A DNA stretch of 64,000 bases from Rossellomorea marisflavi (GCF_022170785.1 NZ_CP081870.1:3398001-3462000), one strand, 5' to 3'; positions 44,220 through 52,845 are shown, counted from the stretch's first letter. Notes: a model not told the origin generated them from the letters alone. Numbers and translations are program-made.

Positions 44220-44469
44220 TAAAAAAACAATCAGAAAACGACCCTTTCTCAAGGGTCGTTTTCGTTTCAGCATTCACATTTAAACTTCTTTTTACCTTTG
44301 CTCTGAAGCTTCCTGTCTTATTTTTTAGAATCTGAAAAAATACAATAAGCGCCAGGACAAAGCTAAGATTCAATAGCCGGAAAACAATATGGACACCATC
44401 AAACATATCCAATAATCCATGTACCACAATAATGTACATGGTAAATAATACGATTGTACTCTTCACCAT
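44206..44469 (-). CDS. Small membrane protein, unknown
   Basis: Up to 87 residues with two likely spans (IVLFTMYIIVVHGLLDMF and LLNLSFVLALIVFFQIL), start ATG after GAGGGTGAGGG. The C-terminal third is encoded by the terminator hairpin of the converging 67-aa gene, and the two genes overlap at their 3' ends by 14 bases, which makes this tail unusual. It follows the 56-aa gene by 50 bases on the same strand. Function unknown, and the reading frame is supported only by its start region and hydrophobic pattern. Confidence 0.45.
   Translation of the reverse strand: MVKSTIVLFTMYIIVVHGLLDMFDGVHIVFRLLNLSFVLALIVFFQILKNKTGSFRAKVKRSLNVNAETKTTLEKGSFSDCFFIKLI
44236..44263 (+). terminator. Intrinsic terminator of the 67-aa gene
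   Basis: AAAACGACCCTT pairs with AAGGGTCGTTTT around a short loop, followed by CGTTT. It lies within the 3' end of the opposing frame. Confidence 0.7.
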
Positions 44470-44518
44470 ACCCTCACCCTCTAGAATGTGTCTTCATTTG
44501 TTAAAATTGAAAACCTCA

Positions 44519-44689
44519 TTACAACCCGCTCTGTTCACGATTCCTTTTTAACGACCTCGGCTTGCTAAAGAAGAGCGCAAGAATAAAAAAGAGGAAGGTC
44601 AACCATAATCCAAGCCACGCTTTTCCGGCTGTGTGTAATAACGGAGTGAGTCCTGCTGAAATAGAGGATAAAAGAAAGAAACATTTCAT
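44519..44689 (-). CDS. 56-aa membrane protein, unknown
   Basis: MKCFFLLSSISAGLTPLLHT, then a span LGLWLTFLFFILALFF and a basic tail (KPRSLKRNREQ). The start is an ATG at 44689 or the adjoining TTG at 44692, behind GGGAGT. It is short but has a coherent one- or two-span pattern with positive-inside tail. It precedes another small membrane protein gene and may be cotranscribed with it. No family recognised. Confidence 0.42.
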   Translation of the reverse strand: MKCFFLLSSISAGLTPLLHTAGKAWLGLWLTFLFFILALFFSKPRSLKRNREQSGL

Positions 44690-44810
44690 CAAAATAAACA
44701 GACTCCCAGCTACAAGATTTTAAAAGAATCCCATCCTAAAAAATGAGAAACCTTTGTTTATATGTAAATATTTTACACAAAATCCAGTCACCACACAAGC
44801 ATAGACACAA

Positions 44811-44842
44811 AAAATCCGCTCCTGTTCCCAGGCAGCGGATTT
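44811..44842 (-). terminator. Intrinsic terminator of the cation exporter gene
   Basis: AAATCCGCT (44812-44820) pairs with AGCGGATTT (44834-44842), followed by a T-run on the minus strand. It starts just beyond the czcD-like stop codon. Confidence 0.85.
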
Positions 44843-44847
44843 TCCCA

Positions 44848-45777
44848 TTAGTGTTCATGGCCATGCTCCATATCACAAAGAATCGCGGAGTCATGGGGAT
44901 TGTTTTCAGTTTCGAATTGCATCGTGATATGTTTGATGCCGAAGTGCTGCAGACGGGGTTCCAAGCGTCTCAGTATATCTTCTGTACTTTTAACGGTAAT
45001 GTCTCCCCCTACTACCGCATGACAAGACATGGCGATGAATCCACTTGTGATCGTCCAGATATGGAGGTCATGGATGTCGTCGATTCCCTCTTCCCGTTTG
45101 ATCACATCGATCACCTCTTGGACATCAATCTGTTCGGGTGTTCCTTCCAAGAGGATGTGAAGGGATTTTTTCACGACCCGGTATCCGCTGTTCAAGACAA
45201 GGACCGCGACGATGACGCTTGCCAGTGGATCGGCCCATCCCCATCCGAAGAACATGATGAGAAGGGCAGCGATCACCGCTCCAACCGAACCGAGCATATC
45301 ACTGATGACGTGAAGGAAGGCGCCCCTCATATTCAGGTTCTCATCCGTATCGCCTCCACGCATCATGATCCACGCAACCAGGACGTTGACGAGAAGACCG
45401 ATGATGGAGATGATGAGCATGCCGCTTGTAGCAACCTCAGGCGGATGGGTAAATCGCTTGATGGCTTCATAAAAGATGAAGAGTGCGATACCAATCAAGG
45501 TAAGGCCGTTCAAGGTGGCTGCGATGATCTCAAACCGCTTGTAGCCGAATGTATTGCGATATGTAGCTGCCTTCTCCCCGAGCTTAAATGCGATCAGGGC
45601 AATCCCCAGGGATAGGGAGTCACTGAGCATATGACCCGCATCTGAGAGCAGGGCTAGACTGTTTGTCACATATCCTCCGATGGCTTCCACCACCATATAA
45701 ACGGTTATGATGATAAATGAGATCAGCATGGTTTTCGTATTGGCGTGATGAGTGTGATCACTGTGATCGTGTGCCAT
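44848..45777 (-). CDS. czcD: Cation diffusion facilitator (zinc/cadmium/cobalt exporter)
   Basis: 309 residues, usual for CzcD. A histidine-rich N-terminus (MAHDHSDHTHHAN) and C-terminus (MEHGHEH) flank six membrane spans. Metal site residues are seen in SLALLSDAGHMLSDSLSL and in HVISDMLGSVGAV. It exports divalent metals by proton exchange. The promoter upstream carries an ArsR/CzrA-like operator, so metal induction is likely. The start follows GAGGAGGAATATACCC. Confidence 0.93.
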   Translation of the reverse strand: MAHDHSDHTHHANTKTMLISFIIITVYMVVEAIGGYVTNSLALLSDAGHMLSDSLSLGIALIAFKLGEKAATYRNTFGYKRFEIIAATLNGLTLIGIALFIFYEAIKRFTHPPEVATSGMLIISIIGLLVNVLVAWIMMRGGDTDENLNMRGAFLHVISDMLGSVGAVIAALLIMFFGWGWADPLASVIVAVLVLNSGYRVVKKSLHILLEGTPEQIDVQEVIDVIKREEGIDDIHDLHIWTITSGFIAMSCHAVVGGDITVKSTEDILRRLEPRLQHFGIKHITMQFETENNPHDSAILCDMEHGHEH

Positions 45778-45866
45778 GGGTATATTCCTCCTCTTCGGCT
45801 ATGTTGTTTAACCTAGTTAGTCCTTCTTACGATACCCCTTTTCCTATTTATGCAACCTCAAAAACT

Positions 45867-45916
45867 TATATATGACTATATATTCATATATTAATTCAAT
45901 TACTTTCAATTGTCAA
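45867..45916 (-). promoter_or_regulatory. czcD promoter with CzrA/ArsR-type operator
   Basis: TTGACA (45911-45916) and TAATAT (45888-45893) on the minus strand are 17 bases apart. The near-palindrome TATATGAATATATAGTCATATA overlaps the -10 and start region (about 45868-45890); its core TATATGA-N8-TCATATA resembles CzrA/SmtB operators. Zinc or cadmium would release the repressor. The repressor gene is not in the window. Confidence 0.65.
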
Positions 45917-45923
45917 CGTTCGC

Positions 45924-45960
45924 AAAAGGAAGGCAAGACCTCAAAACTAGGGGCTTGCCT
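45924..45960 (-). terminator. Terminator-like hairpin after the sortase gene
   Basis: AGGCAAG (45931-45937) pairs with CTTGCCT (45954-45960) across a 16-base loop, followed by TCCTTTT on the minus strand. It closes the cobalamin-regulated operon with moderate strength. Confidence 0.55.
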
Positions 45961-45977
45961 GTTAGGTGAAGCTATTC

Positions 45978-46571
45978 TCATTCCCCTACCTTTTCTCCAC
46001 GCACGACCAACCGCTCTTCAAATTCATTCGTGGTCCAGTTATAGGTTTCGCATGTAATCAGCGTGATTGTCTGATCCTCCGTATCCTCGAGAACCGTCAA
46101 ATCATCGGGAGATACCATCCTCCGTTCCATCACTTTGTACGTAGTGGTTTTTCCGTTGACATCCATTGCCATCATATCCCCTTCAGTCAGCTCATGAAGT
46201 CGATTGAAGAGGACACCGTATGCATTCATTTTATGTCCCGCAATGGAAATATTCGTGCCGGAAAAGGGAGTATTCTCCTCGATGGTCGCGACTCCATTCT
46301 TGAGATGGGATTCACTTGCCCCCTGGAAGATGGGCTCCTCTAATTCGATAGATGGAATACGGAGGACCGCCTTGATGTCAGAGGTCTCTACATCCGCGGA
46401 ATCACTCAAGTATAGCTTCTCAAACATGGTTTTTTTCACTTCCCCCTTCCCTTCACTCGCTGCGACGAGAAGTTTTTCGTTGAACCCTTTATAGACTCCA
46501 CCCTTGATTTGGCTATGAAACAAAAGGGGAAGGGACATCAGAATGATCAAGATGCCAATCACTTTCTTCAT
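45978..46571 (-). CDS. Class D sortase
   Basis: 197 residues from the ATG at 46571 after AGAGGAGGTCTAC. A signal anchor (IGILIILMSLPLLF) is followed by the sortase barrel: catalytic histidine in ISIAGHKMNAYG, cysteine in ITLITCETYNW and arginine in EERLVVRGEK. The segment VLRIPSIELEEPIFQGA is typical of class D. It cleaves an LPXTG-type signal and attaches the protein to the wall. It is the last gene of the cobalamin-riboswitch operon, whose first gene encodes an LPNTG protein, so it is very probably dedicated to that substrate. Its start overlaps the stop of the S-component gene by four bases. Confidence 0.88.
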   Translation of the reverse strand: MKKVIGILIILMSLPLLFHSQIKGGVYKGFNEKLLVAASEGKGEVKKTMFEKLYLSDSADVETSDIKAVLRIPSIELEEPIFQGASESHLKNGVATIEENTPFSGTNISIAGHKMNAYGVLFNRLHELTEGDMMAMDVNGKTTTYKVMERRMVSPDDLTVLEDTEDQTITLITCETYNWTTNEFEERLVVRGEKVGE

Positions 46572-47284
46572 TTGTAGACCTCCTCTTTTGGCAAGCCTGG
46601 CGTCAGAATGCCGTATTTCCGTTTGAAACGTTCCAGGATCCGAATCCACCCCACACTGAACAGCCCGAGGAAAAATACGTTTGATAATGCATGTGCAAGA
46701 TCAAAGTAAAAGCTTGCGATATAGGCCGAGACGAATACTTCCCAGGAGGCTTCACCAAGGAAGCCCAGGAGGAACCACAAATTCATGAACCACCCGAATA
46801 AAAAACCTACGACAAATCCATATCCCATCAACCCCCATTTGGTATTGATGATCACTGTATTGCGAAGGAAACCGGCCATCATGCCTGCCATCCCCCAGGC
46901 ATACATTTGCCAAGGGGTCCATGGACCTTGACCCAAGAAGATATTGGAGACGATGGCCGCCATCGCTCCTATCAAAAATCCCGCTTCGGGCCCCAGAACG
47001 ATGGCGCTCACAATGATTACGAAGGTAGTCGGCTGCACACTCGGCAGGGGAGCAAACGGTACCCTGCTCATGGCTGCAATAGCTGCAAGTACCGCCAGCA
47101 AAACGATTTCCTTACTTCCGATCGCACGGAGTTCGAATCTCGCAAACAGCGGGATGACCGTTACGATCATGATGGCGATACAGATCATCATATAAGGCTT
47201 GTCGTCAAACAGAATGGCCGAGACGAATAAGAGAATCAAGGTGATGACAGAGGAGGTGATCAGGACGGCACGTGAAGATTCCAT
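46568..47284 (-). CDS. ECF transporter S component, probably for a corrinoid
   Basis: 238 residues with about six spans. The pattern FELRAIGSKEIVLLAVLAAIAAMSR shortened to its core SKEIVLLAVLAAIAA, followed by RVPFAPLPSVQPTTFVIIVS and LGPEAGFLIGAMAAIVSNIF, is typical of substrate-capture subunits of energy-coupling-factor importers. The ligand cannot be read from the sequence; placement behind a cobalamin riboswitch and next to transcobalamin-like surface proteins points to cobalamin or a precursor. It overlaps the 3' end of the ATPase gene by 25 bases. CblT and CbrT are precedents for B12-regulated S components. Confidence 0.85.
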   Translation of the reverse strand: MESSRAVLITSSVITLILLFVSAILFDDKPYMMICIAIMIVTVIPLFARFELRAIGSKEIVLLAVLAAIAAMSRVPFAPLPSVQPTTFVIIVSAIVLGPEAGFLIGAMAAIVSNIFLGQGPWTPWQMYAWGMAGMMAGFLRNTVIINTKWGLMGYGFVVGFLFGWFMNLWFLLGFLGEASWEVFVSAYIASFYFDLAHALSNVFFLGLFSVGWIRILERFKRKYGILTPGLPKEEVYK

Positions 47285-48882
47285 GTCTCATATGCCTCCT
47301 CTACCGTCAGGACAGTTGGAACATCGGCATTCTGACTCACGCGGTTGATCGTGGTGGTATAGAAGTAGTGATGGTCCAACACCTCCCTCACCGTTCCGTC
47401 TGCCGTGATGCGACCGTCAAACAACCACGCGCATCGTGAAGCATGCCTGGCCGCAAATTCGATGTCATGGGTCACCATCAGGATGGTCATGCCATCTTGA
47501 TGAAGATCATCCAACATGACCGAGAACTGATCTTTGGACACCGCATCCATTCCCTTCGTCGGTTCATCGATCAAGAGTAGATCTGGTTCAATGAATAATA
47601 GGGTGGCAAGTGCCGCCTTCTGCTGTTCTCCCCCACTGCAATCATGAATGTGCTTTTCCAGGATCGACTCAATGCCGAGACGGGTCGCGATGGACCTCAT
47701 TCGTTCTTCCGGTAGCGGGATGTCGTAACGGACGGCAAGCTCCAGGATTTCTTCCTGTAGCGTTTCACACATAAAGCAGAGCAACGGGTTTTGAGGAAGA
47801 TAGCCCATTCTGCAGGATGACTTTTTTGAAACATGCTTCCCATTCAGCTTCACCTTTCCGCTATACGGCTTCAGAATCGACGCAATGATTTTCAGGAGGG
47901 TCGTCTTTCCTGAGGCGTTTCCTCCCACTACCGTAAGGAAATCCCCTTTTCTCACCTCTAGGCTACTATCCTTCAGAATCATGGGGGCACGCTTCGCATA
48001 CTTGAAGCTCACATGATTCATCTCAAGTAGAGGTAATGCCTGCTCAGAAGGGACTTCTCGCTGATGTTCCACCCTGCCGATGGACTGATCCGATAGCCAG
48101 CGCTGAGCCTCTTTGACAGACAGGGGCACCCCCGTATCGTAAGACTGAACGGCAAAGGTATAGTATAGCTTGGCGATGGCTGGAAGGAACGGAAGAAACG
48201 TGTTGTCCTGGTTCTTCCACACAGTGGAAACGACTGTCCTTGCCGCCCCTTCATAGGCCACGCTTCCTTTCTCCATGAGGATCACCCGATCCGCGATGGG
48301 ATAGAGCTCTTCCAATCGGTGCTCGACCATGATGATCGTCATCCCGAATTCTTCGTTCAGACGGTGGACAAATTGAATCAGTGCTTTTGCCTGGACCGGG
48401 TCGAGTTGGGACGTCGGTTCATCCAATAACAACAGGTCCGGCTTTTGCAGGAGGACGCTCGCCACGTTCATCAACTGCTTCTGTCCGCCAGAAAGATGTT
48501 TTGTATCCTGATCGAGCAGGTCTTCCATACCGAAGAAATGAACCATTTCCGCCACGCGTTGCCGCATCTCCTCCGTCCCCAATTGCTCGTTTTCCATGCC
48601 GAATACAAGTTCACTAAGGACGTTATCCATGACAATCTGATTTTCCGGGTCCTGAAACACGAATCCTACTCCCATATCTGACATCCTGATCTGTCCTGTC
48701 ATCCTGCCTACCGGCGTGAGTTCCTTTTTCAACAGCTTCAGAAGGGTTGTCTTCCCACAGCCTGAAGGACCTCCGATCACAATGAAATCCCCTTTATCCA
48801 CGGTAAGGGAAAGGGAGCGGATGGCTGCTTGTTCTTCCTCTGGATAATGAAAGCTTAGTTTGTCGAGTTCAATACATGCCAT
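47260..48882 (-). CDS. ECF transporter duplicated ATPase (A-A')
   Basis: 540 residues made of two ABC ATPase domains in one chain. Domain 1 (about 1-230): Walker A GGPSGCGKTTLLKLL, signature LSGGQKQLMNV, Walker B LLLLDEPTSQLD. Domain 2 (about 285-520): GGNASGKTTLLKI, CSGGEQQKAALA and LLLIDEPTKGMD. All catalytic motifs look intact. It powers the ECF importer formed with the adjoining T and S components. Many ECF systems encode the two ATPases separately; the fusion suggests a dedicated module. Overlaps the T-component gene by 28 bases. Confidence 0.93.
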   Translation of the reverse strand: MACIELDKLSFHYPEEEQAAIRSLSLTVDKGDFIVIGGPSGCGKTTLLKLLKKELTPVGRMTGQIRMSDMGVGFVFQDPENQIVMDNVLSELVFGMENEQLGTEEMRQRVAEMVHFFGMEDLLDQDTKHLSGGQKQLMNVASVLLQKPDLLLLDEPTSQLDPVQAKALIQFVHRLNEEFGMTIIMVEHRLEELYPIADRVILMEKGSVAYEGAARTVVSTVWKNQDNTFLPFLPAIAKLYYTFAVQSYDTGVPLSVKEAQRWLSDQSIGRVEHQREVPSEQALPLLEMNHVSFKYAKRAPMILKDSSLEVRKGDFLTVVGGNASGKTTLLKIIASILKPYSGKVKLNGKHVSKKSSCRMGYLPQNPLLCFMCETLQEEILELAVRYDIPLPEERMRSIATRLGIESILEKHIHDCSGGEQQKAALATLLFIEPDLLLIDEPTKGMDAVSKDQFSVMLDDLHQDGMTILMVTHDIEFAARHASRCAWLFDGRITADGTVREVLDHHYFYTTTINRVSQNADVPTVLTVEEAYETWNLHVPS

Positions 48883-49742
48883 CGAAGTTGACTGCCTCCT
48901 TCAAGTAAAATGGGGAATGCCATCAAACAAATGAACAGGATCAAGATCAGCCAGTCCGAAGGGGAAAATGAGAGTGTCCCCAGCTGTGGATACACATTGA
49001 GGGTCCCGATTCCGTGCTGTGCAGAATACACACACACGCCGGCTATCCCTGCTAAGACGATGGACGCTCCCCAATCGGAATAGCGGAATGAGAACAGCTG
49101 ATAATGCGACCTCTTCCTCTCCCCGAACCCTCTTGCATTCATGGACTCAGCCGTTTGAAGCGCCTCTTCCAACGACCACGTGAGGAGCTTTTGCATATAG
49201 AGCATGCCCGTCCTGCTCCGCTTCTTCACGCTTCCTTTGAACATATCGTGTCCCCTGAGCTTTTGCGTGTGATACAGGTCCTTCCACCGGGTAATGAGCA
49301 GCGGTACGAAACGCACCGTAATCATTAGTAGGAGGGCGAGCTGTGGCCACACTTTTGAAAAGAGAAATAAGAATTTCCGCCCGTGGATCACATCGTTGAA
49401 TGAAATGAACAGGATGAAGATCCCCAATAGACTCATGGCCATGATCATCCCGTATGCCACTCCCTCCAATGTCACGGGATTATGACGGAAATAGAACAGC
49501 ACGGTGGCTCCCCTTCGGACGAAAAGGGGATTCATGATGATGATGATAAGCCCCATGCAAGCGATCGCAGGCATAGAACGGATCAGTTTCCCCCGGGTTC
49601 CTTGAAGGATATTCACCCCTACCAGGATCAAGATGGATACAGACAGGAACAACGGATGGGTGAACATCATCATGCACACACCCGCACAAACGTAGTAGAG
49701 AAAGCTTACGAAGGGGTGAAGTTCTTTCAATCTGATTGTCAC
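48855..49742 (-). CDS. ECF transporter T component
   Basis: 295 residues starting at a GTG (49742) after AAAGGGG. About six spans, with the cytoplasmic coupling segment containing the Ala-Arg-Gly motif in AESMNARGFGERKRSHY. It bridges the ATPases and the S component in the membrane. The start lies 18 bases after the DUF4430 gene stop. As the three ECF parts are together in one operon, this is a group I (dedicated) ECF transporter. Confidence 0.9.
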   Translation of the reverse strand: MTIRLKELHPFVSFLYYVCAGVCMMMFTHPLFLSVSILILVGVNILQGTRGKLIRSMPAIACMGLIIIIMNPLFVRRGATVLFYFRHNPVTLEGVAYGMIMAMSLLGIFILFISFNDVIHGRKFLFLFSKVWPQLALLLMITVRFVPLLITRWKDLYHTQKLRGHDMFKGSVKKRSRTGMLYMQKLLTWSLEEALQTAESMNARGFGERKRSHYQLFSFRYSDWGASIVLAGIAGVCVYSAQHGIGTLNVYPQLGTLSFSPSDWLILILFICLMAFPILLEGGSQLRWHVLNSTN

Positions 49743-49760
49743 GTTGCGTACCCCTTTCTT

Positions 49761-50687
49761 CTAGCGGAACGGCTTGAGCTCCGCTCCGAGATCTTTCCCG
49801 AAGTCGATGGTGTAAAGCCACTCAATGCGATCTCCGTCTTGGAGGGGAACCACTCCTGCCCCTCTGTTAGGGAAGATCCCATTCACCCGGTACATCCAAC
49901 CGCTGCCGGATCCCCGGTCAAACTCAAATAGGTTGTTGATTCCTTCTACATATGCATTCGCTCCTGTACCACCGCGGAACGACATGGGAATTCCTTGAGA
50001 ACGTGTCACCTCGATGAGCACATCAAGGACCGTATCCCCATCCTCGATTTCGACTGAAGTCGGAGGGAGCACCGTACCCATTTGACTATCTGCCACAATG
50101 GAATAGGTGACTGTCGACGTCGCTGCCTGCTTTTCTTCCTTTTCAGGTTTTGGAGCGGGTGCAGGCTTTTTGGAAGGCTGAGGCGCCGGTGCCTTGCTTT
50201 CTGGTTGTGTTGATCCGGCACGTTCAGAGACGGAAGCAGCTTTGGATTCTTTTGGGCTCTCTGTTTTTTGGTTTGACTCTGTCTTTGCTTCTTTCCTTGA
50301 TGCCGATGATCCTTGTTTGTCTGGCTTTCCTTCAGATTCAAGACGTTCCGTTGTTCCGTTTCTTTCTTCTTGTTGCTGAGGATCAGCCTTGCCGTCCTCT
50401 TTTGTGCTTTTAGTGGTTGTGCTGTCCGATTTCTCGTTTTTGTCTTTTTCCTCTTTCTTTTCTTCCTGTTCCTCAGTCTTGGAATGTTCATCGGTGATAG
50501 CGTTTGGATCTTTTTGTTTTTCTTTATCCCCGGTCACGGAAGCGACGGAGTTTTCGCTACCCGCCACTTGCTTACTTGTTGGTGCCTTTTCTTCTTCGCC
50601 GGAGAAACCATAGGTGACCCCGATTACTCCAAGAGTAAGGAAGAACACCGTCAGGATCGACAGTATGAGCTTACGTTGCTTCTTCAT
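49761..50687 (-). CDS. Membrane-tethered DUF4430 (transcobalamin C-terminal-like) protein
   Basis: 308 residues. A hydrophobic N-terminus (LILSILTVFFLTLGVIGVTY) without a clear cleavage site suggests a membrane anchor. Residues about 28-185 are a long, charged, low-complexity linker rich in Lys, Glu, Ser and Thr. Residues 190-308 are a DUF4430 domain: GTVLPPTSVEIEDGDTVLDV, FEFDRGSGSGWMYRVNG and VVPLQDGDRIEWLYT. This domain is related to the beta domain of intrinsic factor and transcobalamin. The gene is between the wall protein and the ECF T component in the cobalamin-riboswitch operon. I infer that it presents or hands over cobalamin near the membrane. Confidence 0.85.
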   Translation of the reverse strand: MKKQRKLILSILTVFFLTLGVIGVTYGFSGEEEKAPTSKQVAGSENSVASVTGDKEKQKDPNAITDEHSKTEEQEEKKEEKDKNEKSDSTTTKSTKEDGKADPQQQEERNGTTERLESEGKPDKQGSSASRKEAKTESNQKTESPKESKAASVSERAGSTQPESKAPAPQPSKKPAPAPKPEKEEKQAATSTVTYSIVADSQMGTVLPPTSVEIEDGDTVLDVLIEVTRSQGIPMSFRGGTGANAYVEGINNLFEFDRGSGSGWMYRVNGIFPNRGAGVVPLQDGDRIEWLYTIDFGKDLGAELKPFR

Positions 50688-50697
50688 CGAACTCCTC

Positions 50698-52791
50698 CTA
50701 ACCTTTTATCTCCATCTTCCTCTTCTTCCGTTCACCCCAGAAATAGATCGAGAGACCCGTGAGTAGAAGGAGCCCTCCCGCGACTGGAAGATACCATTCG
50801 TTCACTCCTGTATTGGGGAGCTTTTTCCCCGAAGAAGGGTTGGCTGCCGGTACAACAGTATCGTCTTTCTTGTTTTCCTTTGGAGACGAGCCCGTTTTTC
50901 CCTCATCCTGTGTTTTTTCTGGTTCATTTGTTTTCTCTTCCTCTTCCGTTCCCGTTGGTGCCGAGTTGAACACAGCGAATGTGCTCAAGTGATCAGGTTG
51001 TACACTGAACCACCCGTCGGAATAGTCCCCTCCGACATGGTCCCATTTTCCCGTATCGGCATTATAGAAGTAAACGGCGGTAGATGTGCTGTCCACCTCT
51101 TCTTCCTTGACGGCGAAGGACAGCTCTACGGCATCTTTCACATCATGAATGTTTTTCCCATCCTGTTTGATGGTAAAGTCGTACACGTTACTAAGAGCTT
51201 CCTTCATGCCTTCCATGCGCTGGATGGAGAATTCTGCTTCTTTTTTTGAGAACCCTTTCAATTCAGTCTTCATTTTCACTTGAGATGATTCCAAGTGAAG
51301 CGTCGCCCCTTTATTGACCATCGCACTCATGCTTTCATCCGGGAAGACGATGGTAACCGAATCGTCCGGGATCTCGATGATAATATCTCCCCCTTCCTTC
51401 AGGTTGCTGATACTATCCATCTCAATCGTGCCTTTTCCATCTTTCCATACAGGCTTTAGGGTCACCTGGTCCAGCAGCTTTGGCGGATCCTCATCTTTGG
51501 CTTCTTTTTTGTACTGGATGGTCACTTTCTTTGACACCACTTTTTCATTCTGATCTTGTGCGCTGACAATGAGAACATTCTTCCCCTCATTTAAGGAAAG
51601 GACAAACTCGCCTGATTTGTTGCCTTCAAGGGCCTGATCATTCAACTTCGCGTCGACTACCAAGGCGTTTCCTTCTCCATCCTTTGCCTCAGCCGTGACC
51701 GTGATCTCTGGCGTTGCAACAATCTCGCCATCTTTCACCCCTTTTATGCTAAGGGTCGGATCAGGCATGGGTGTCGGTGGTTCCGGCTCCAATGGTTTAG
51801 GGAATGAATAAAGCTTCCCCTCCCCTTTTAAGAATTTCTGATACGCAACGAGGGCCTGCAGGGCTTGCTCGGTCGCCATCCCGTTGGAATTGCCTGGACT
51901 GACATGCATAAATCCGCCATCCTCCGACTTGAAGCTCAGAAGGTGTGTGACGAGATTATTGGATCCTTTCGTGAATGCCTTTGACGTCGGATCAATCCCG
52001 TTCGACGTCAGGGCAATGATCACCTGGGAAGTGGCTTCACTTGAAGTCCCCCCGACAAATGGATCGTCAAATCCTCCGCTTGATTGCTGTTCTGCAGATA
52101 GAAATGAGAGCGCACGATCTACCGCTTTCTTCACATTCCCCTGGGATGTATAGGGTGCCAAGGCAATCAAGGCCATGGCCGTGATATCATAGCTCGGGCC
52201 CGACATGTATGCACTGAGTGACCAGCTTCCATCCTCATTCTGCTGCTTCAAAAGCTCATCAATCAGCTTTTGACGTGTCCACTTGGCATCTGATGGCACC
52301 TCGAACTGTTGGCTGTCCAACGCGATCAAGGCGAAGATCGGTCCGTTATTCCCTTGAAGGGTCATCGTGTCATTCCCTGGTGACACATCATGACTGTTGT
52401 AGATCTTTTCAATCAAGTCTGTGCCGTTGACAGACAATGGATCCAAACCGATTGCCGCCGCCGCAATCACGTGGCGTTCAATATCGGTAATCTTAGCGTA
52501 TCTCGACGGATTGATGACCTGGCTATCCACCGATTCACTGAAATTATTCTGATAATAGGCTTCCGGCACTGGATATCCCGCTGTCGCAAGTCCTATGGCT
52601 TCCCACTCACTACTTACACCGCTGTCCAGAATGTGATTCGCAGCACCTTCAATGGTTTTATTGATTTCAGCCAGCGAAACATCCGTACTTGTCGCTGCCT
52701 CTGCGTGTCCAGACGGAATCCCCGCAACCGGCACACCAAAAAACAGCACAACGCTCAATACACTTGCCAACATTGCTTGAAGTATTCTCAC
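50698..52791 (-). CDS. LPNTG wall-anchored protein with terpenoid-cyclase-like repeats
   Basis: 697 residues from a GTG at 52791, eight bases after GGGAGG. Signal peptide to about residue 32 (ending AEAA). Residues 40-330 carry prenyltransferase/squalene-oxidase-type repeats (QNEDGSWSLSAYMSGPSYD, SSGGFDDPFVGGTSSEATSQ, EDGGFMHVSPGNSNGMATEQ), the alpha/alpha-barrel fold also used by the alpha domain of intrinsic factor. Then an Ig-like domain (about 345-430), a beta-rich region ending in HLSTFAVF, a charged linker, the sorting signal LPNTG, a span and a basic tail. It is the first gene behind the cobalamin riboswitch. A role as surface cobalamin binder is inferred. Confidence 0.87.
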   Translation of the reverse strand: MRILQAMLASVLSVVLFFGVPVAGIPSGHAEAATSTDVSLAEINKTIEGAANHILDSGVSSEWEAIGLATAGYPVPEAYYQNNFSESVDSQVINPSRYAKITDIERHVIAAAAIGLDPLSVNGTDLIEKIYNSHDVSPGNDTMTLQGNNGPIFALIALDSQQFEVPSDAKWTRQKLIDELLKQQNEDGSWSLSAYMSGPSYDITAMALIALAPYTSQGNVKKAVDRALSFLSAEQQSSGGFDDPFVGGTSSEATSQVIIALTSNGIDPTSKAFTKGSNNLVTHLLSFKSEDGGFMHVSPGNSNGMATEQALQALVAYQKFLKGEGKLYSFPKPLEPEPPTPMPDPTLSIKGVKDGEIVATPEITVTAEAKDGEGNALVVDAKLNDQALEGNKSGEFVLSLNEGKNVLIVSAQDQNEKVVSKKVTIQYKKEAKDEDPPKLLDQVTLKPVWKDGKGTIEMDSISNLKEGGDIIIEIPDDSVTIVFPDESMSAMVNKGATLHLESSQVKMKTELKGFSKKEAEFSIQRMEGMKEALSNVYDFTIKQDGKNIHDVKDAVELSFAVKEEEVDSTSTAVYFYNADTGKWDHVGGDYSDGWFSVQPDHLSTFAVFNSAPTGTEEEEKTNEPEKTQDEGKTGSSPKENKKDDTVVPAANPSSGKKLPNTGVNEWYLPVAGGLLLLTGLSIYFWGERKKRKMEIKG

Positions 52792-52845
52792 TCACATATC
52801 CTCCCGTGTCCCTTATCCCCTGTACTAGATAAATAATATGTATAT

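Noticed and set aside
50006-50491. 161-aa lysine/arginine-rich frame inside the DUF4430 gene
   Set aside because: It is the out-of-frame reading of the repetitive charged linker of the real gene; composition is an artefact of low complexity.
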